In this document: piece after piece, positions 1 to 7,979 of the stretch
Layout: every line of letters starts with the position of its first letter
How positions within the stretch are numbered: position 1 is the stretch's first letter
From: an uncultured Clostridia bacterium
Lineage (GTDB): Bacteria > Bacillota > Clostridia > Christensenellales > Pumilibacteraceae
Reading direction: 5' to 3'
Assembly (NCBI GenBank): GCA_944372345.1
Contig: CALVYT010000038.1
Span: 141,068 to 205,067, forward strand
Length of the DNA stretch: 64,000 nucleotides
Position numbers and translations under genes: made by a program
Notes under the pieces: model-generated
Databases searched by the model: none
What the model saw: only the letters and a program-made list of their open reading frames with translations
What the model was told of the DNA's origin: nothing

Positions 1-1
1 G

Positions 2-784
2 GTCGTTAAGTTTTTGCGGGCGAAGGATATGATGGAAAAAGAGGTCAATGACCTTAAACTGCTCGCAGACCATAGCTCGATCAGAGTGCCTGCCGTACTC
101 TTTGCGCGGCTTGGCGACGATGAGATCCCCGTGGACTGTTACGGAATGGAACAGATCGAGGGAAAGAGCGCGCTTTTTGCGCTCGGTATGCTTTTCCTCG
201 GCAAAAAACGCAGAAAGGAATTTGCCGAGAAAGTCGCCTCGGCATTGCACGTCATCCATTCCTGCAAAAATGATAAGTTCGGCGATACGATGAACGCCGA
301 CTGCGACAGCTGGCTCGACTACTACCGTCCTTTTGCCGCAGAGGTGATGCAAAAGGCGGAGGAATATTTTGCGGCGGGGAAGCTGAAGAAAAAGATCGTT
401 CTTGCCATGCGCGCGGCGTGGGAAAAGTTCGACGTCATATTCTCCGAAGAAGTCGGCGAAGCCTGTCTGATCCACGGCGACCTCAACGTCGGCAATATTA
501 TGGTCGGCAAAGGCTATAAGATCACAGGGTTCATCGATCCGCTCAATTCGGCATATGCGGACAGGGAGTACGACTTGTTCCAGTTCGACAACCTGACGGG
601 CAAGCGGTTTTTTCTGCGCGAAACGTATATCGAAAAATACGGAGCGAGCCGTTACTGCAAGCAGAAACTTGCTTTTTACGGGCTTTGGAATGAAGTCTAT
701 TGCTATATCAGATCGGGCGTTCTGATAAGTCTTATAATGGATCCGCTCGTAAAGAATATGAACAAAAGGCTGAAAGAGTTATGA
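2..784 (+). CDS. Aminoglycoside/fructosamine-kinase-like phosphotransferase, 5' end cut by window edge
   Basis: The reading frame is open from base 2, so the true start lies outside the window; about 260 residues are visible. The visible N-terminus, VVKF, looks like the strand carrying the ATP-binding lysine of protein-kinase-like phosphotransferases. IHGDLNVGN (around 484-500) is the Brenner HGDxxxxN catalytic loop, and the following DPLNSAYADREYDL carries the metal-binding aspartate. This places it in the APH/fructosamine kinase superfamily, which phosphorylates small molecules or ketosamine-modified proteins. The substrate cannot be read from the sequence. The stop overlaps the next start in an ATGA, so the two genes are probably cotranscribed. 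Confidence 0.8.
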   Translation, partial: VVKFLRAKDMMEKEVNDLKLLADHSSIRVPAVLFARLGDDEIPVDCYGMEQIEGKSALFALGMLFLGKKRRKEFAEKVASALHVIHSCKNDKFGDTMNADCDSWLDYYRPFAAEVMQKAEEYFAAGKLKKKIVLAMRAAWEKFDVIFSEEVGEACLIHGDLNVGNIMVGKGYKITGFIDPLNSAYADREYDLFQFDNLTGKRFFLRETYIEKYGASRYCKQKLAFYGLWNEVYCYIRSGVLISLIMDPLVKNMNKRLKEL

Positions 785-1717
785 TCTCTTTGGGCGCGGC
801 AATCGTGCGGGCGGCGATCAGAGCATATACCTATCCGTACAGAAAAAGATTCGCTTCGTTGTCCCGATCCGTTACGCTGAAAAACAGACCTTATGCGCCG
901 CCGAAAGGCTTTGCGTTTTCCGTGGAAAAGTACGGCGGCGTTCGGGTGGAAAAATTGACGCCGCTCGGAGCCGTGAACGGGATCGTTCTGCAATTTCACG
1001 GCGGCGGTCATACCGCGCCGATGAGCGGTATGTACCGTAAGGCGGCGGAGCGGCTTGCCGCAAACTGCGGCTGTACCGTGTATAGCGTCGATTACCGTAC
1101 TGCCGCCGATCTCGTATATCCTTCCGTGCACGATGAATGTTATACGGCATATACGGAGCTTTGCAATGACGTATTGTCGGGCGGATATTTCGCCGCGATC
1201 GGGGACAGCTTCGGCGCAAATCTGCTTCTTTCCGCTTGCCTGCGGGCAAGGGACGACCGTCTGCCGCTGCCGTCCGCGATCGTTTGCATTTGCCCTTTCG
1301 CGGATATGGCGGCTTCGGGAAGTTCATACAGGGAGAACTGTTACAAAGATCCTCTGTACGCAATGCCGAAGCGTTATGATTTTGAAAGGTACGAAAAAAA
1401 ATATCCGCCGCATATCTCCGTATTGCGGCAATACGCCTTTGACTTATCCTTATCTTTCACCGGCATATGCCGATTTTCACGGATTTCCGAAAACTCTCAT
1501 TCAATGCGGCGGGCTGGAAACTTCGTTGAGCGACAGTCGGATGCTTTACGACGGGCTGTCGGCAAAAGGCTGTTTTGCCGAACTTCACGTTTTTAACGGA
1601 ATGTGGCACGACTTTATGTATATGTTCCCCCGGCTGAAAGAGAGCAGACTCGCTTGGCGTGAGGCGTCCGCATTTATCGTGGAAAATATATGCGGTCTGC
1701 CGGGTGTGTCCGTGTAA
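781..1717 (+). pseudogene. Alpha/beta-hydrolase (hormone-sensitive-lipase type) split by a frameshift
   Basis: Two overlapping frames together make one esterase of about 310 residues. The first frame (from the ATG at 781, overlapping the kinase stop) contains the oxyanion-hole motif HGGG (about 999-1010) and the nucleophile elbow GDSFGA (about 1201-1218). The second frame carries the C-terminal part with the LSPAYADF segment (about 1454-1477), LIQCGG and WHDF, whose histidine completes the triad. The switch of +1 lies between about 1394 and 1425, just after or within a run of eight A at 1394-1401. Either this is a recent pseudogene or a base-count error in the homopolymer. All catalytic motifs survive, which favours a very recent lesion or an assembly error. 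Confidence 0.75.
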
Positions 1718-1794
1718 GTCGGGTCTTGCGGACAGTAAGGCGTTTTCCGAAGGAGTTCCGTAATTGTTTCCGTGTGTATAAACGGTATGCATTA

Positions 1795-1821
1795 AATACC
1801 GCGCGTCAAACGCGCGGTATT
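1795..1821. terminator. Hairpin terminator between convergent genes
   Basis: An 11-bp perfect stem (1795-1805 with 1811-1821) encloses a 5-base loop and is followed on the + strand by GCTTTTTG. It lies between the end of the + strand hydrolase and the 3' end of the minus-strand amidase, so it may serve both. The minus-strand tail is poorer in T. Confidence 0.75.
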
Positions 1822-1852
1822 GCTTTTTGCCGTCTTGTTTTTGCTGCGCAGT

Positions 1853-2911
1853 TCAGACGTTGCGGGGAGAGGACAGCGACGAGAGGGCGGCAAACGTCAG
1901 CGGACCCGCGATCCCGTCGGGTTTCAATCCCGATTCGGTCTGGAATAATGCGAGCGCGTTTTCCGTTTCCTCTCCGAAAATGCCGTCGGCTTCCAGCGGA
2001 TAAAGTTTGCTGAGCAGTTTGTATTGCAGATAGGATACCGCGCTGCCCGTGCTGCCCGTGCGGAGGATATATGCAGAAGGGGACGAGAGCGCGAGTTTCG
2101 TCCATGTCAGACGACCTATTATCCCGTCGGCGTCCAGTCCGTTCACTCGTTGGAACGCTGCCGTGCTCTCTTTCGTTGCGCTGCCGAAAATGCCGTCGGT
2201 CGCGGTCGGGTAGCCGCGCAGGCAGAGATAGTATTGCGCGATTTCTACATAAGGACTGCGGTTGCCCTGCCTGACGGCGGGATATGACGACGGATTGCCT
2301 TCGCCGATATATTCGACGCCGGCATATTCGCACACGCCTTCGGCAGCGGCATACGCTATCGACTTCTGCCAGTCGGGGTCGAGCATAAGCCGCGCTTCGC
2401 GCAGATTCGTCATAAATCCCGCTTCGATAAGCGACGACGGACAGTATACCGATCTGAGAACGCCGACGTCCGTCAGCGTCCCGACGCCTCTGCCCGTCGT
2501 TTGCAGCGAGTCCTCCGTGATACGCATATAGAGATCCTCGGACAGTTCTTTCGACGCGGAAACGTATCGCGACTGCTCCGAATAATAAGTCAGTACGCCG
2601 CGGACATTGTTGAAACTGCGCCCGCTCCCGAACGCGTTGTAGGCGAACGTGACGAGCAGGTTTACTCCCGCGTAATTTGCCCGTCGTACGCGCGTAGCGA
2701 CGGAAACGTCGGATATTTCGGGGTGCAGGTCGAAAACGCGGCAGCCGCTTCGGAGCAGTGCGATAGCCGTGAGCTGTTTTGCGGGTCGGTTGAATTCGTT
2801 TTCGTAAATGCTCCTGTCGAGGTACGGCATCACGGGCGTCCGCTTGCCCTCGGTGGGGGGCTTGAGCCCGTGTTCGTCGTTCACTCCTACAAGATAGTCG
2901 GATGCGCTCAT
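1853..2911 (-). CDS. N-acetylmuramoyl-L-alanine amidase (Amidase_3-like) with two C-terminal peptidoglycan-binding domains
   Basis: 352 residues without a signal peptide. The N-terminal 190 residues resemble zinc amidases that cut the MurNAc-L-Ala bond: His14 in DEHG, Glu39 in YENEF, and Glu163 in SLIEAGFMTN match two zinc ligands and the catalytic glutamate. The usual SIHAN strand reads VTFAYNA (residues 87-93), so the third zinc histidine appears to be replaced by Ala90. Two PG_binding_1 repeats follow at about 214-275 and 284-345, each with the DGIxGxxT signature. It is the only minus-strand protein gene here and is divergent from spoIIIAA. A role in spore cortex or mother-cell wall remodelling is possible from this position but unproven. 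Confidence 0.8.
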   Translation of the reverse strand: MSASDYLVGVNDEHGLKPPTEGKRTPVMPYLDRSIYENEFNRPAKQLTAIALLRSGCRVFDLHPEISDVSVATRVRRANYAGVNLLVTFAYNAFGSGRSFNNVRGVLTYYSEQSRYVSASKELSEDLYMRITEDSLQTTGRGVGTLTDVGVLRSVYCPSSLIEAGFMTNLREARLMLDPDWQKSIAYAAAEGVCEYAGVEYIGEGNPSSYPAVRQGNRSPYVEIAQYYLCLRGYPTATDGIFGSATKESTAAFQRVNGLDADGIIGRLTWTKLALSSPSAYILRTGSTGSAVSYLQYKLLSKLYPLEADGIFGEETENALALFQTESGLKPDGIAGPLTFAALSSLSSPRNV

Positions 2912-2953
2912 AGTTACTTTTTATGTCGATACGGGTCGAGATGTTACGCTTCG

Positions 2954-2983
2954 TTCATACGGCGCGTCCGTCTTAAATATAAT
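2954..2983 (+). promoter_or_regulatory. Possible promoter of the spoIIIA operon
   Basis: TTCATA (2954-2959), an 18-base spacer and a perfect TATAAT (2978-2983) stand only 5 bases before the spoIIIAA ATG, which would give a leaderless transcript. The same stretch contains CATACGG (2956-2962), similar to the -10 element of mother-cell sigma-E promoters, which control spoIIIA in Bacillus. No good sigma-E -35 element is visible, so which element is real cannot be decided here. Confidence 0.35.
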
Positions 2984-2988
2984 TCGGT

Positions 2989-3894
2989 ATGCTTGACTTG
3001 CAGACGCTGAAACCGATATTGCCGCAGGAGGTATTCGCCTCGATAGAGGAGAACCTCGACACGGACAAACTGCGTGAGGTGCGCCTGCGCGCGGGCAGAC
3101 CTGTCGCGGTATGGTATAACGGGGAAGAGTGCTTCCTGACCCGTTCGGGCGTGTCGCGTTCGTCCGAACGCGCGATCGCGTGCGGAGCGGATGACGTGCG
3201 CTCTTCCGTTATGGGCGCGTCCGAACATTCCGTTTACGCGTATAACGACGACATAGGCAGAGGATTCATAACCGTCGGTGGCGGAGTGCGGCTCGGCATC
3301 TGCGGAGAGGTGGTGACGGACTCCGGCAGAATATTGACCGTTAAAAACTATTCATCGGTTAATATACGCATCCCCCACGAAATATTAGGTATTTCACGAT
3401 GTATTATGCCTGACATAATATCAAAAGCAATGAATATTCTCGTAATTTCTCCGCCGGGCGGCGGAAAAACCACCGTATTGCGCGATCTGGCCCGGAGGTT
3501 TTCGGACGAGGGCGGTTTCAATGTGCTCATAGTCGACGAGCGGGCGGAGATCGCATGTTGTCGCAGAGGAGTGCCCGGAACGGATATAGGGAAGCGAACC
3601 GACGTCATTACGGGCGGCAGTAAACGCCACGCGTTCGAGTGCGCCGTCCGTGCGGTTCGTCCGGACGTCATAGTGACGGACGAGCTGTTCGGGGACGACG
3701 CCGACATAGTAGCCGAGGCTGCGGGGTGCGGCATTGCGACGGTCGCTTCCGCGCACGCGTCGTCGCCGGAGAACTTCGCGGGCAGAAAGATATGCGGCAG
3801 GCTCGAAGGGATATTCGATATATATTGTTTCTTGCGCGGCTTCGGCGAAAAGACGACGGCGGAACTTCTGACGGAGCTGTCGGCGCGCAGATGA
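2989..3894 (+). CDS. spoIIIAA: Stage III sporulation protein AA, secretion-type ATPase
   Basis: 301 residues. SpoIIIAA is the cytoplasmic ATPase of the SpoIIIA-SpoIIQ channel linking mother cell and forespore. The N-terminal domain (KLREVRLRAGRPVAV) is typical of the family. The Walker A motif SPPGGGKTT is near residue 155, followed by IVDERAEIA and VTDELF as Walker B-like segments. The gene starts the eight-gene operon AA-AH and overlaps spoIIIAB in an ATGA. No Shine-Dalgarno is visible before the ATG, and a TATAAT lies 5 bases upstream. Confidence 0.97.
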   Translation: MLDLQTLKPILPQEVFASIEENLDTDKLREVRLRAGRPVAVWYNGEECFLTRSGVSRSSERAIACGADDVRSSVMGASEHSVYAYNDDIGRGFITVGGGVRLGICGEVVTDSGRILTVKNYSSVNIRIPHEILGISRCIMPDIISKAMNILVISPPGGGKTTVLRDLARRFSDEGGFNVLIVDERAEIACCRRGVPGTDIGKRTDVITGGSKRHAFECAVRAVRPDVIVTDELFGDDADIVAEAAGCGIATVASAHASSPENFAGRKICGRLEGIFDIYCFLRGFGEKTTAELLTELSARR

Positions 3895-4373
3895 CGGATA
3901 AGCTGCTCATGGCGGTGTGCCTCGGTTGTCTCGGGGCGGCGACGGGTTACGCGCTGTGCATTCGCCTGAAAAGGCGGGCAGAATATTTCGCCGATCTCGA
4001 CGACTTTCTGCGTGTGTTTTCCGAGTCGCTCGTCTGTTCGCTCGATACGGTGCCGCGGGTCATCGGAGATTATGCGGCGAGGTCGCCGCTCCTTGCAAAG
4101 CAGCTCGGCGAGTGTCGTGAGGCTATCGTTTCGGGCAGACCGCCCGAATTGTCGCGGGGCAGTCTGACGGAAAGGGAAGCCGCGCTCGTCCGGGAAGTTT
4201 TGTGCGGACTCGGGTCGCGGTCGGCGGAGAGCGAACGCGCCGCCGCGGAGAATTATCGGCGGAAGATCGGGGAGTACGGAAAACTCGCGGCGGACAAATA
4301 CGCGAAACTGGGCAGGAGCGCGGTGAAACTGGGCTTTCTCGCGGGGCTTCTCGCCGCCGTGCTGTGTTGGTGA
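3891..4373 (+). CDS. spoIIIAB: Stage III sporulation protein AB
   Basis: 160 residues with hydrophobic segments at the N-terminus (LLMAVCLGCLGAATGYAL) and C-terminus (LGFLAGLLAAVLCW), as expected for SpoIIIAB, a GspF-like membrane component of the SpoIIIA channel. The start at 3891 is chosen from the ATGA overlap with the spoIIIAA stop; longer readings of the frame run into spoIIIAA. The middle is helical and charged. Identification rests on position and topology as well as sequence. Confidence 0.92.
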   Translation: MTDKLLMAVCLGCLGAATGYALCIRLKRRAEYFADLDDFLRVFSESLVCSLDTVPRVIGDYAARSPLLAKQLGECREAIVSGRPPELSRGSLTEREAALVREVLCGLGSRSAESERAAAENYRRKIGEYGKLAADKYAKLGRSAVKLGFLAGLLAAVLCW

Positions 4374-4376
4374 CGT

Positions 4377-4574
4377 ATGGGAATAGATGTCATTTTCAGA
4401 ATAGCGGCAGTAGGGCTGATAACCGCGATGGTGAGTCAGATCCTTAAAAAATCGGATAAGGACGAGATCGCCACGCTGGTGACTCTCGTCGGGCTGATCA
4501 TAGTGCTTCTGCTCGTGGTGGATGTGCTTTCCGAGCTGTTCGTCACGCTGCAATCGGTGTTCGGTGCGTTCTGA
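4377..4574 (+). CDS. spoIIIAC: Stage III sporulation protein AC
   Basis: 65 residues with two membrane segments, the usual size of SpoIIIAC. The first segment, VIFRIAAVGLITAMVSQIL, is followed by the conserved polar stretch KKSDKDEIATLV and a second hydrophobic helix. It is a membrane subunit of the SpoIIIA channel. Its stop overlaps the spoIIIAD start (TGATG). Confidence 0.95.
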   Translation: MGIDVIFRIAAVGLITAMVSQILKKSDKDEIATLVTLVGLIIVLLLVVDVLSELFVTLQSVFGAF

Positions 4575-4963
4575 TGGCGCTCAAGATCGCCGCGATAGGG
4601 ATAATAGCCGTGGTGTCTGCGCTCGTGGTGAGAAACGAGCGGCAGGACGTCGCCGTCGCGATAGGGATAGCGGGCGGAGCCGCAGTTATTCTTTCCGTCA
4701 TAGACGGGGTCGCGGGAGTGACTTCTCTGCTTTCCGAGCTGGCGGAAAAGACGGGGGTCGGAGGGGAACTCGTAGTATATCTTATGAAGATAGTCGGGGC
4801 GGGATATATCGTGGAATTTGCGTGTTCGGCGGCGGAAGAAGCCAAAATGCCGTCGCTTTCGGGCGGCATATCCCTTGCGGGAAAAGTGCTGATCGTGTGT
4901 ATGACCGTTCCGCTGCTTGCCGAACTCGTGGACGTCGTTATCGGTCTGCTTGCGGAAGCGTGA
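4574..4963 (+). CDS. spoIIIAD: Stage III sporulation protein AD
   Basis: 129 residues with several membrane helices. Its N-terminal half resembles SpoIIIAC, as is usual for this paralogous pair (IAAIGIIAVVSALVVRNERQDVAVAIGIAGG). It is a membrane subunit of the mother-cell-to-forespore channel and is translationally coupled to spoIIIAC through the overlapping start and stop. Confidence 0.94.
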   Translation: MALKIAAIGIIAVVSALVVRNERQDVAVAIGIAGGAAVILSVIDGVAGVTSLLSELAEKTGVGGELVVYLMKIVGAGYIVEFACSAAEEAKMPSLSGGISLAGKVLIVCMTVPLLAELVDVVIGLLAEA

Positions 4964-4978
4964 CGGAGAGAGCGGGAT

Positions 4979-6073
4979 ATGACGGTGCGTGCCGAAAGCG
5001 ATTTTGCAGATGACATCCTCGGCTCTCTGGACGGCGGCGAACTGAACGGGCTGATAGCGGGGCTGACGGACGAGCAATACGATCTGTTCGGCGGCAGGGA
5101 TTTCGTTTCCGTGGTGAGCGGGATATTGTCGGGCGAACTGCGGCTGGATTTTTCCGACGTGCTGTCTTTCGTTTTAAGTGCGGTCGGCAGCAGCCTGTCG
5201 TCGCTTGCCGCGCTGCTCGCTTCCGTCGTCGGGATCGCCGTCGTATGTTCCGCGACGGGCGCTTTCGGCGGCGGACGGACGGAAGGGATAAGAAAAGCGG
5301 TACATTTTGCGGCGGCGGCGTGCATTACCGTCGTGGCGGGCATAGCGGCGATGTCTATGTTCGTTATGTGCGCGGATACACTGTCGGCTTTGTCTGCGCA
5401 GATAAACGTGCTTGCGCCGCTGCTGCTTACGCTGATGGCGGGTACGGGCGGGACGAATACCGCGTCCGTGTTCAGCCCCACGGTCTCCGTGCTTACGAGC
5501 GGGCTGTTCAACCTGATCTCTTCCGTGCTTATGCCCATGCTGATCGCTGCTTTCGTGTTCGGCGCGATCGCGGGGATAACGGGAGAGGTTGGGCTGGGAA
5601 AGATGTCGTCGTTTATGCGCAGCTCCGTCAAGTGGCTGTTCGGCACGGGATTCTTTCTGCTTTCGGCGGTGATGAGCGTGCAGGGCATAACGGCTTCGGT
5701 GTTCGACGGACTGAGCGTGCGCGGAGCCAAATTCGCTATCGGGAAGTACGTTCCCGTGATAGGCGGATATATGTCGGACGGGTTTAACCTGATAGTGTCC
5801 GGCGGAATTGCGGTCAGGAATGCGCTCGGTTATGCGGCTCTGCTGCTGCTCCTGCTGACGATACTGCCGGCCGTGATGCAGATAGCGGTCTTTGCGCTCT
5901 GTCTTAAACTTGCCGCGGCGCTGACCGAACCGCTGGGCGGCGGCGTTATCGGCGGCGTGCTGCAAAATATGGGAAAAACGGCGTCGCTCGCCGGCGGGGT
6001 CATGTTCGGAGCGGGGTTTCTGCATTTCGTGTTCGTATTGATACTTATGGCTGCGGGGAACGTGTTTATATGA
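4979..6073 (+). CDS. spoIIIAE: Stage III sporulation protein AE
   Basis: 364 residues. A hydrophilic, extracytoplasmic-like N-terminal section of about 75 residues precedes at least six membrane segments. The conserved LAPLLLTLMAGTGG and VFGAIAGITG regions fit SpoIIIAE, the large polytopic subunit of the SpoIIIA channel. The start at 4979 follows a GGAGAG sequence. No clear signal peptide precedes the hydrophilic part, although many homologues have one, so the N-terminus is slightly uncertain. It overlaps spoIIIAF by four bases. Confidence 0.95.
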   Translation: MTVRAESDFADDILGSLDGGELNGLIAGLTDEQYDLFGGRDFVSVVSGILSGELRLDFSDVLSFVLSAVGSSLSSLAALLASVVGIAVVCSATGAFGGGRTEGIRKAVHFAAAACITVVAGIAAMSMFVMCADTLSALSAQINVLAPLLLTLMAGTGGTNTASVFSPTVSVLTSGLFNLISSVLMPMLIAAFVFGAIAGITGEVGLGKMSSFMRSSVKWLFGTGFFLLSAVMSVQGITASVFDGLSVRGAKFAIGKYVPVIGGYMSDGFNLIVSGGIAVRNALGYAALLLLLLTILPAVMQIAVFALCLKLAAALTEPLGGGVIGGVLQNMGKTASLAGGVMFGAGFLHFVFVLILMAAGNVFI

Positions 6074-6549
6074 TAACGGCATGGATACTCGGCGTGCTCG
6101 GGACGGGCGTTGCGGGCGCCGTCGTGAACAGGCTGGCGGCGGGAACGCGTATGCATTCGGTGATAAAGACGGCTTGCGTATACGCGTTTGTGCTCGCCGT
6201 TATATTCCCGGTGCCGCTCATTCTGTCGGGGGATTGGGAACTGTCGTCGTGCGGATACGAGGGTACGGAGTATGACGAAAATATTTCCGCCGTTACGGAC
6301 GAGGCGTATTTCGCCCTTGCGGCGGAGGCTCTCGGCGAAGAACTCGCCGCGGATGGATACGACGTCGACGTGCACATAGAAGGGACGGTGTTCTCCGATT
6401 CGGCAAAGGTCGAAAAGGTGATCGTGACTCTTTACGGCGAGTTTGCGGACAGCTCGTCCGAGGTCGTGCGAATAAAACAGCTGTCCGCCGAATACCTTGA
6501 AACGGATATATCTTCGGTCTATGTCTATGTGGGAAAAAGCGAAGAATAA
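6070..6549 (+). CDS. spoIIIAF: Stage III sporulation protein AF
   Basis: 159 residues: two N-terminal membrane segments followed by a soluble domain (residues about 60-155) ending VYVYVGKSEE. Layout and position match SpoIIIAF, whose ring-building-like soluble domain faces the intermembrane space. The start is within the ATGA overlap with spoIIIAE. Its 3' end overlaps the beginning of spoIIIAG by about 29 bases. Confidence 0.92.
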   Translation: MITAWILGVLGTGVAGAVVNRLAAGTRMHSVIKTACVYAFVLAVIFPVPLILSGDWELSSCGYEGTEYDENISAVTDEAYFALAAEALGEELAADGYDVDVHIEGTVFSDSAKVEKVIVTLYGEFADSSSEVVRIKQLSAEYLETDISSVYVYVGKSEE

Positions 6550-6952
6550 AGTCGCCGCGCTTTTGAGCAGGCTGAAAGGGATTAAGCACGCCGGGCTGAT
6601 AGCGGCGGCGCTTGCCGTCGGAGCGATGCTGCTCATATATTTCGGAAAATCCTGTTTTTCGTCGGAAAACGCAGGAATAAACGGCGGCGGCGGCGAGTAT
6701 GATTATTGTGCGGGCGTGGTCGAAGAGCTGGAAAGCAAGCTGTCGCAGACGGAAGGAGTGGGCGAGGTCTCCGTACTGATCTACTGGTCGGAGACCGCCG
6801 GCGGGGACGAGAGCGTATACTCTCCCGAGGGAGTCATAATCATCTGCGACGGCGGCAACGATATCGCCGTAAAGATGAAACTCATTTCGTCCGTTGCGGC
6901 ATATCTGGGAATAAGCGAAAACAAGATCAACGTACTCGCCAGAGGCGAATAA
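6521..6952 (+). CDS. spoIIIAG: Stage III sporulation protein AG
   Basis: 143 residues with one N-terminal membrane helix (HAGLIAAALAVGAMLLIYF), a Gly-rich linker and a C-terminal ring-building domain (EGVGEVSVLIYWS to KINVLAR). SpoIIIAG assembles the ring in the space between the two sporangial membranes. Two in-frame ATGs (6521 and 6527) are possible. Neither has a clear Shine-Dalgarno, and both overlap spoIIIAF, suggesting coupled translation. Confidence 0.93.
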   Translation: MSMWEKAKNKVAALLSRLKGIKHAGLIAAALAVGAMLLIYFGKSCFSSENAGINGGGGEYDYCAGVVEELESKLSQTEGVGEVSVLIYWSETAGGDESVYSPEGVIIICDGGNDIAVKMKLISSVAAYLGISENKINVLARGE

Positions 6953-6972
6953 AATTTCGGGGGTATTCTGTT

Positions 6973-7455
6973 ATGACCGGTAAAAAGAAAAAGATCATCA
7001 TTCTCACGGGAATGGTAGCGCTGCTCGTGCTCACGGGAGTGCTTAACATCGTTCTCAATCTGACTGCGGACGACGGAGCGCTGAACGTCAGCGGCACGGA
7101 CGTGTATACCGATTTCTTCACGTCTTACCGCGACTACCGCACCGAATCCCGCGAGCAGACTCTGACGTATTACGAAGAGGTGCTTGCGTCCGAGACTTCG
7201 TCCGCGGAGGCGAAAGCGGAAGCGGAAGCCGCGCGCCAGCAGCTTATGGAGAGCATGGAGACCGAACTCACGCTCGAAGGGCTGATAATGTCGCTGGGCT
7301 TCGAGGACGCGATAGTGACGAGCACGACGGAAAACATAAACGTGATCGTCAAGTGCGCCGAACTGACCGGAACGCAGGCGGCGCAGATAAAGGAACTCAT
7401 AGTGACCGAAACGGGAATGAGCGCGCTTAATTTACGAATTATTCCCACCGAATGA
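6973..7455 (+). CDS. spoIIIAH: Stage III sporulation protein AH
   Basis: 160 residues: a short basic cytoplasmic tail (TGKKKK), one membrane helix (IIILTGMVALLVLTGVLNIV) and an extracytoplasmic EscJ/ring-building domain. SpoIIIAH pairs with forespore SpoIIQ. The middle (residues about 50-90) is Ala/Glu-rich and probably coiled. The start at 6973 is preceded by a GGGGGT purine-rich site. It ends the operon and is followed by the nusB promoter. Confidence 0.94.
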   Translation: MTGKKKKIIILTGMVALLVLTGVLNIVLNLTADDGALNVSGTDVYTDFFTSYRDYRTESREQTLTYYEEVLASETSSAEAKAEAEAARQQLMESMETELTLEGLIMSLGFEDAIVTSTTENINVIVKCAELTGTQAAQIKELIVTETGMSALNLRIIPTE

Positions 7456-7466
7456 CGTGAAAAAGA

Positions 7467-7495
7467 TTGAAAATCGCGTGCCGCTGTGCTATACT
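7467..7495 (+). promoter_or_regulatory. Vegetative promoter upstream of nusB
   Basis: TTGAAA (7467-7472), a 17-base spacer and TATACT (7490-7495) form a near-consensus housekeeping sigma promoter. The predicted start at about 7502 gives a 75-base leader containing the hairpin at 7528-7561. Confidence 0.8.
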
Positions 7496-7527
7496 CTTTA
7501 TGCGGAGTTGTGCAGGCGGGCGTCCGG

Positions 7528-7561
7528 AAAAGGATCTGCGCATAGCTGCGCGGATCTTTTT
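7528..7561 (+). terminator. Terminator-like hairpin (possible attenuator) in the nusB leader
   Basis: A 15-bp stem (7528-7542 with 7547-7561, two G-T pairs) closes a TAGC loop and ends in five T. It lies downstream of the nusB promoter and 16 bases before the nusB ATG. It may end spoIIIA transcripts, but any transcript from the promoter must also pass it, so it could attenuate the nusB operon. Confidence 0.75.
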
Positions 7562-7577
7562 CTATCGGAGAACTTTT

Positions 7578-7979
7578 ATGGGCAGAGCTGCGGCGCGCGA
7601 ATCGCTGTTCAAATTGATATACGAATACACCGTGAGGGAGGAACGCGACGATTTTACGCTTTCCCTTTTCGGGAGCGGTATGAACGCGGACGACTACGGT
7701 TATATGTCGTCTTGCTACGACGGCATACTCGGCAGGGCAGAGGAGCTGCGCGGGATCGTTGCCGCCCACAGCCGCGGGTTTGCGCCGGACAGAATATATA
7801 AAACCGATATGGCGATACTTATGGTCGCGATATACGAAATACTTTATCGGGACGACGTTCCCGACGCCGTCAGCGCGGATGAAGCGACGGCGCTCGCGAA
7901 GAAATATTCCTCGGACAAGAGCTACTCGTTCGTGAACGGTATACTCGCGTCCGTGATAAAGGAGAAGAACAATGGCTGA
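7578..7979 (+). CDS. nusB: Transcription antitermination factor NusB
   Basis: 133 residues. NusB binds boxA RNA with S10 (NusE) and prevents premature termination, chiefly on rRNA operons. The N-terminal [15 protein letters not shown] and the C-terminal [28 protein letters not shown] (written here only as landmarks, about residues 92-124) are family signatures; the latter contains the conserved SYSFVNGIL. The start at 7578 follows GGAG seven bases upstream; an upstream extension would cross the hairpin. It overlaps folD by eight bases. The gene heads the folD-xseA-xseB-ispA-dxs operon, as in other Firmicutes. Confidence 0.95.
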   Translation: MGRAAARESLFKLIYEYTVREERDDFTLSLFGSGMNADDYGYMSSCYDGILGRAEELRGIVAAHSRGFAPDRIYKTDMAILMVAIYEILYRDDVPDAVSADEATALAKKYSSDKSYSFVNGILASVIKEKNNG

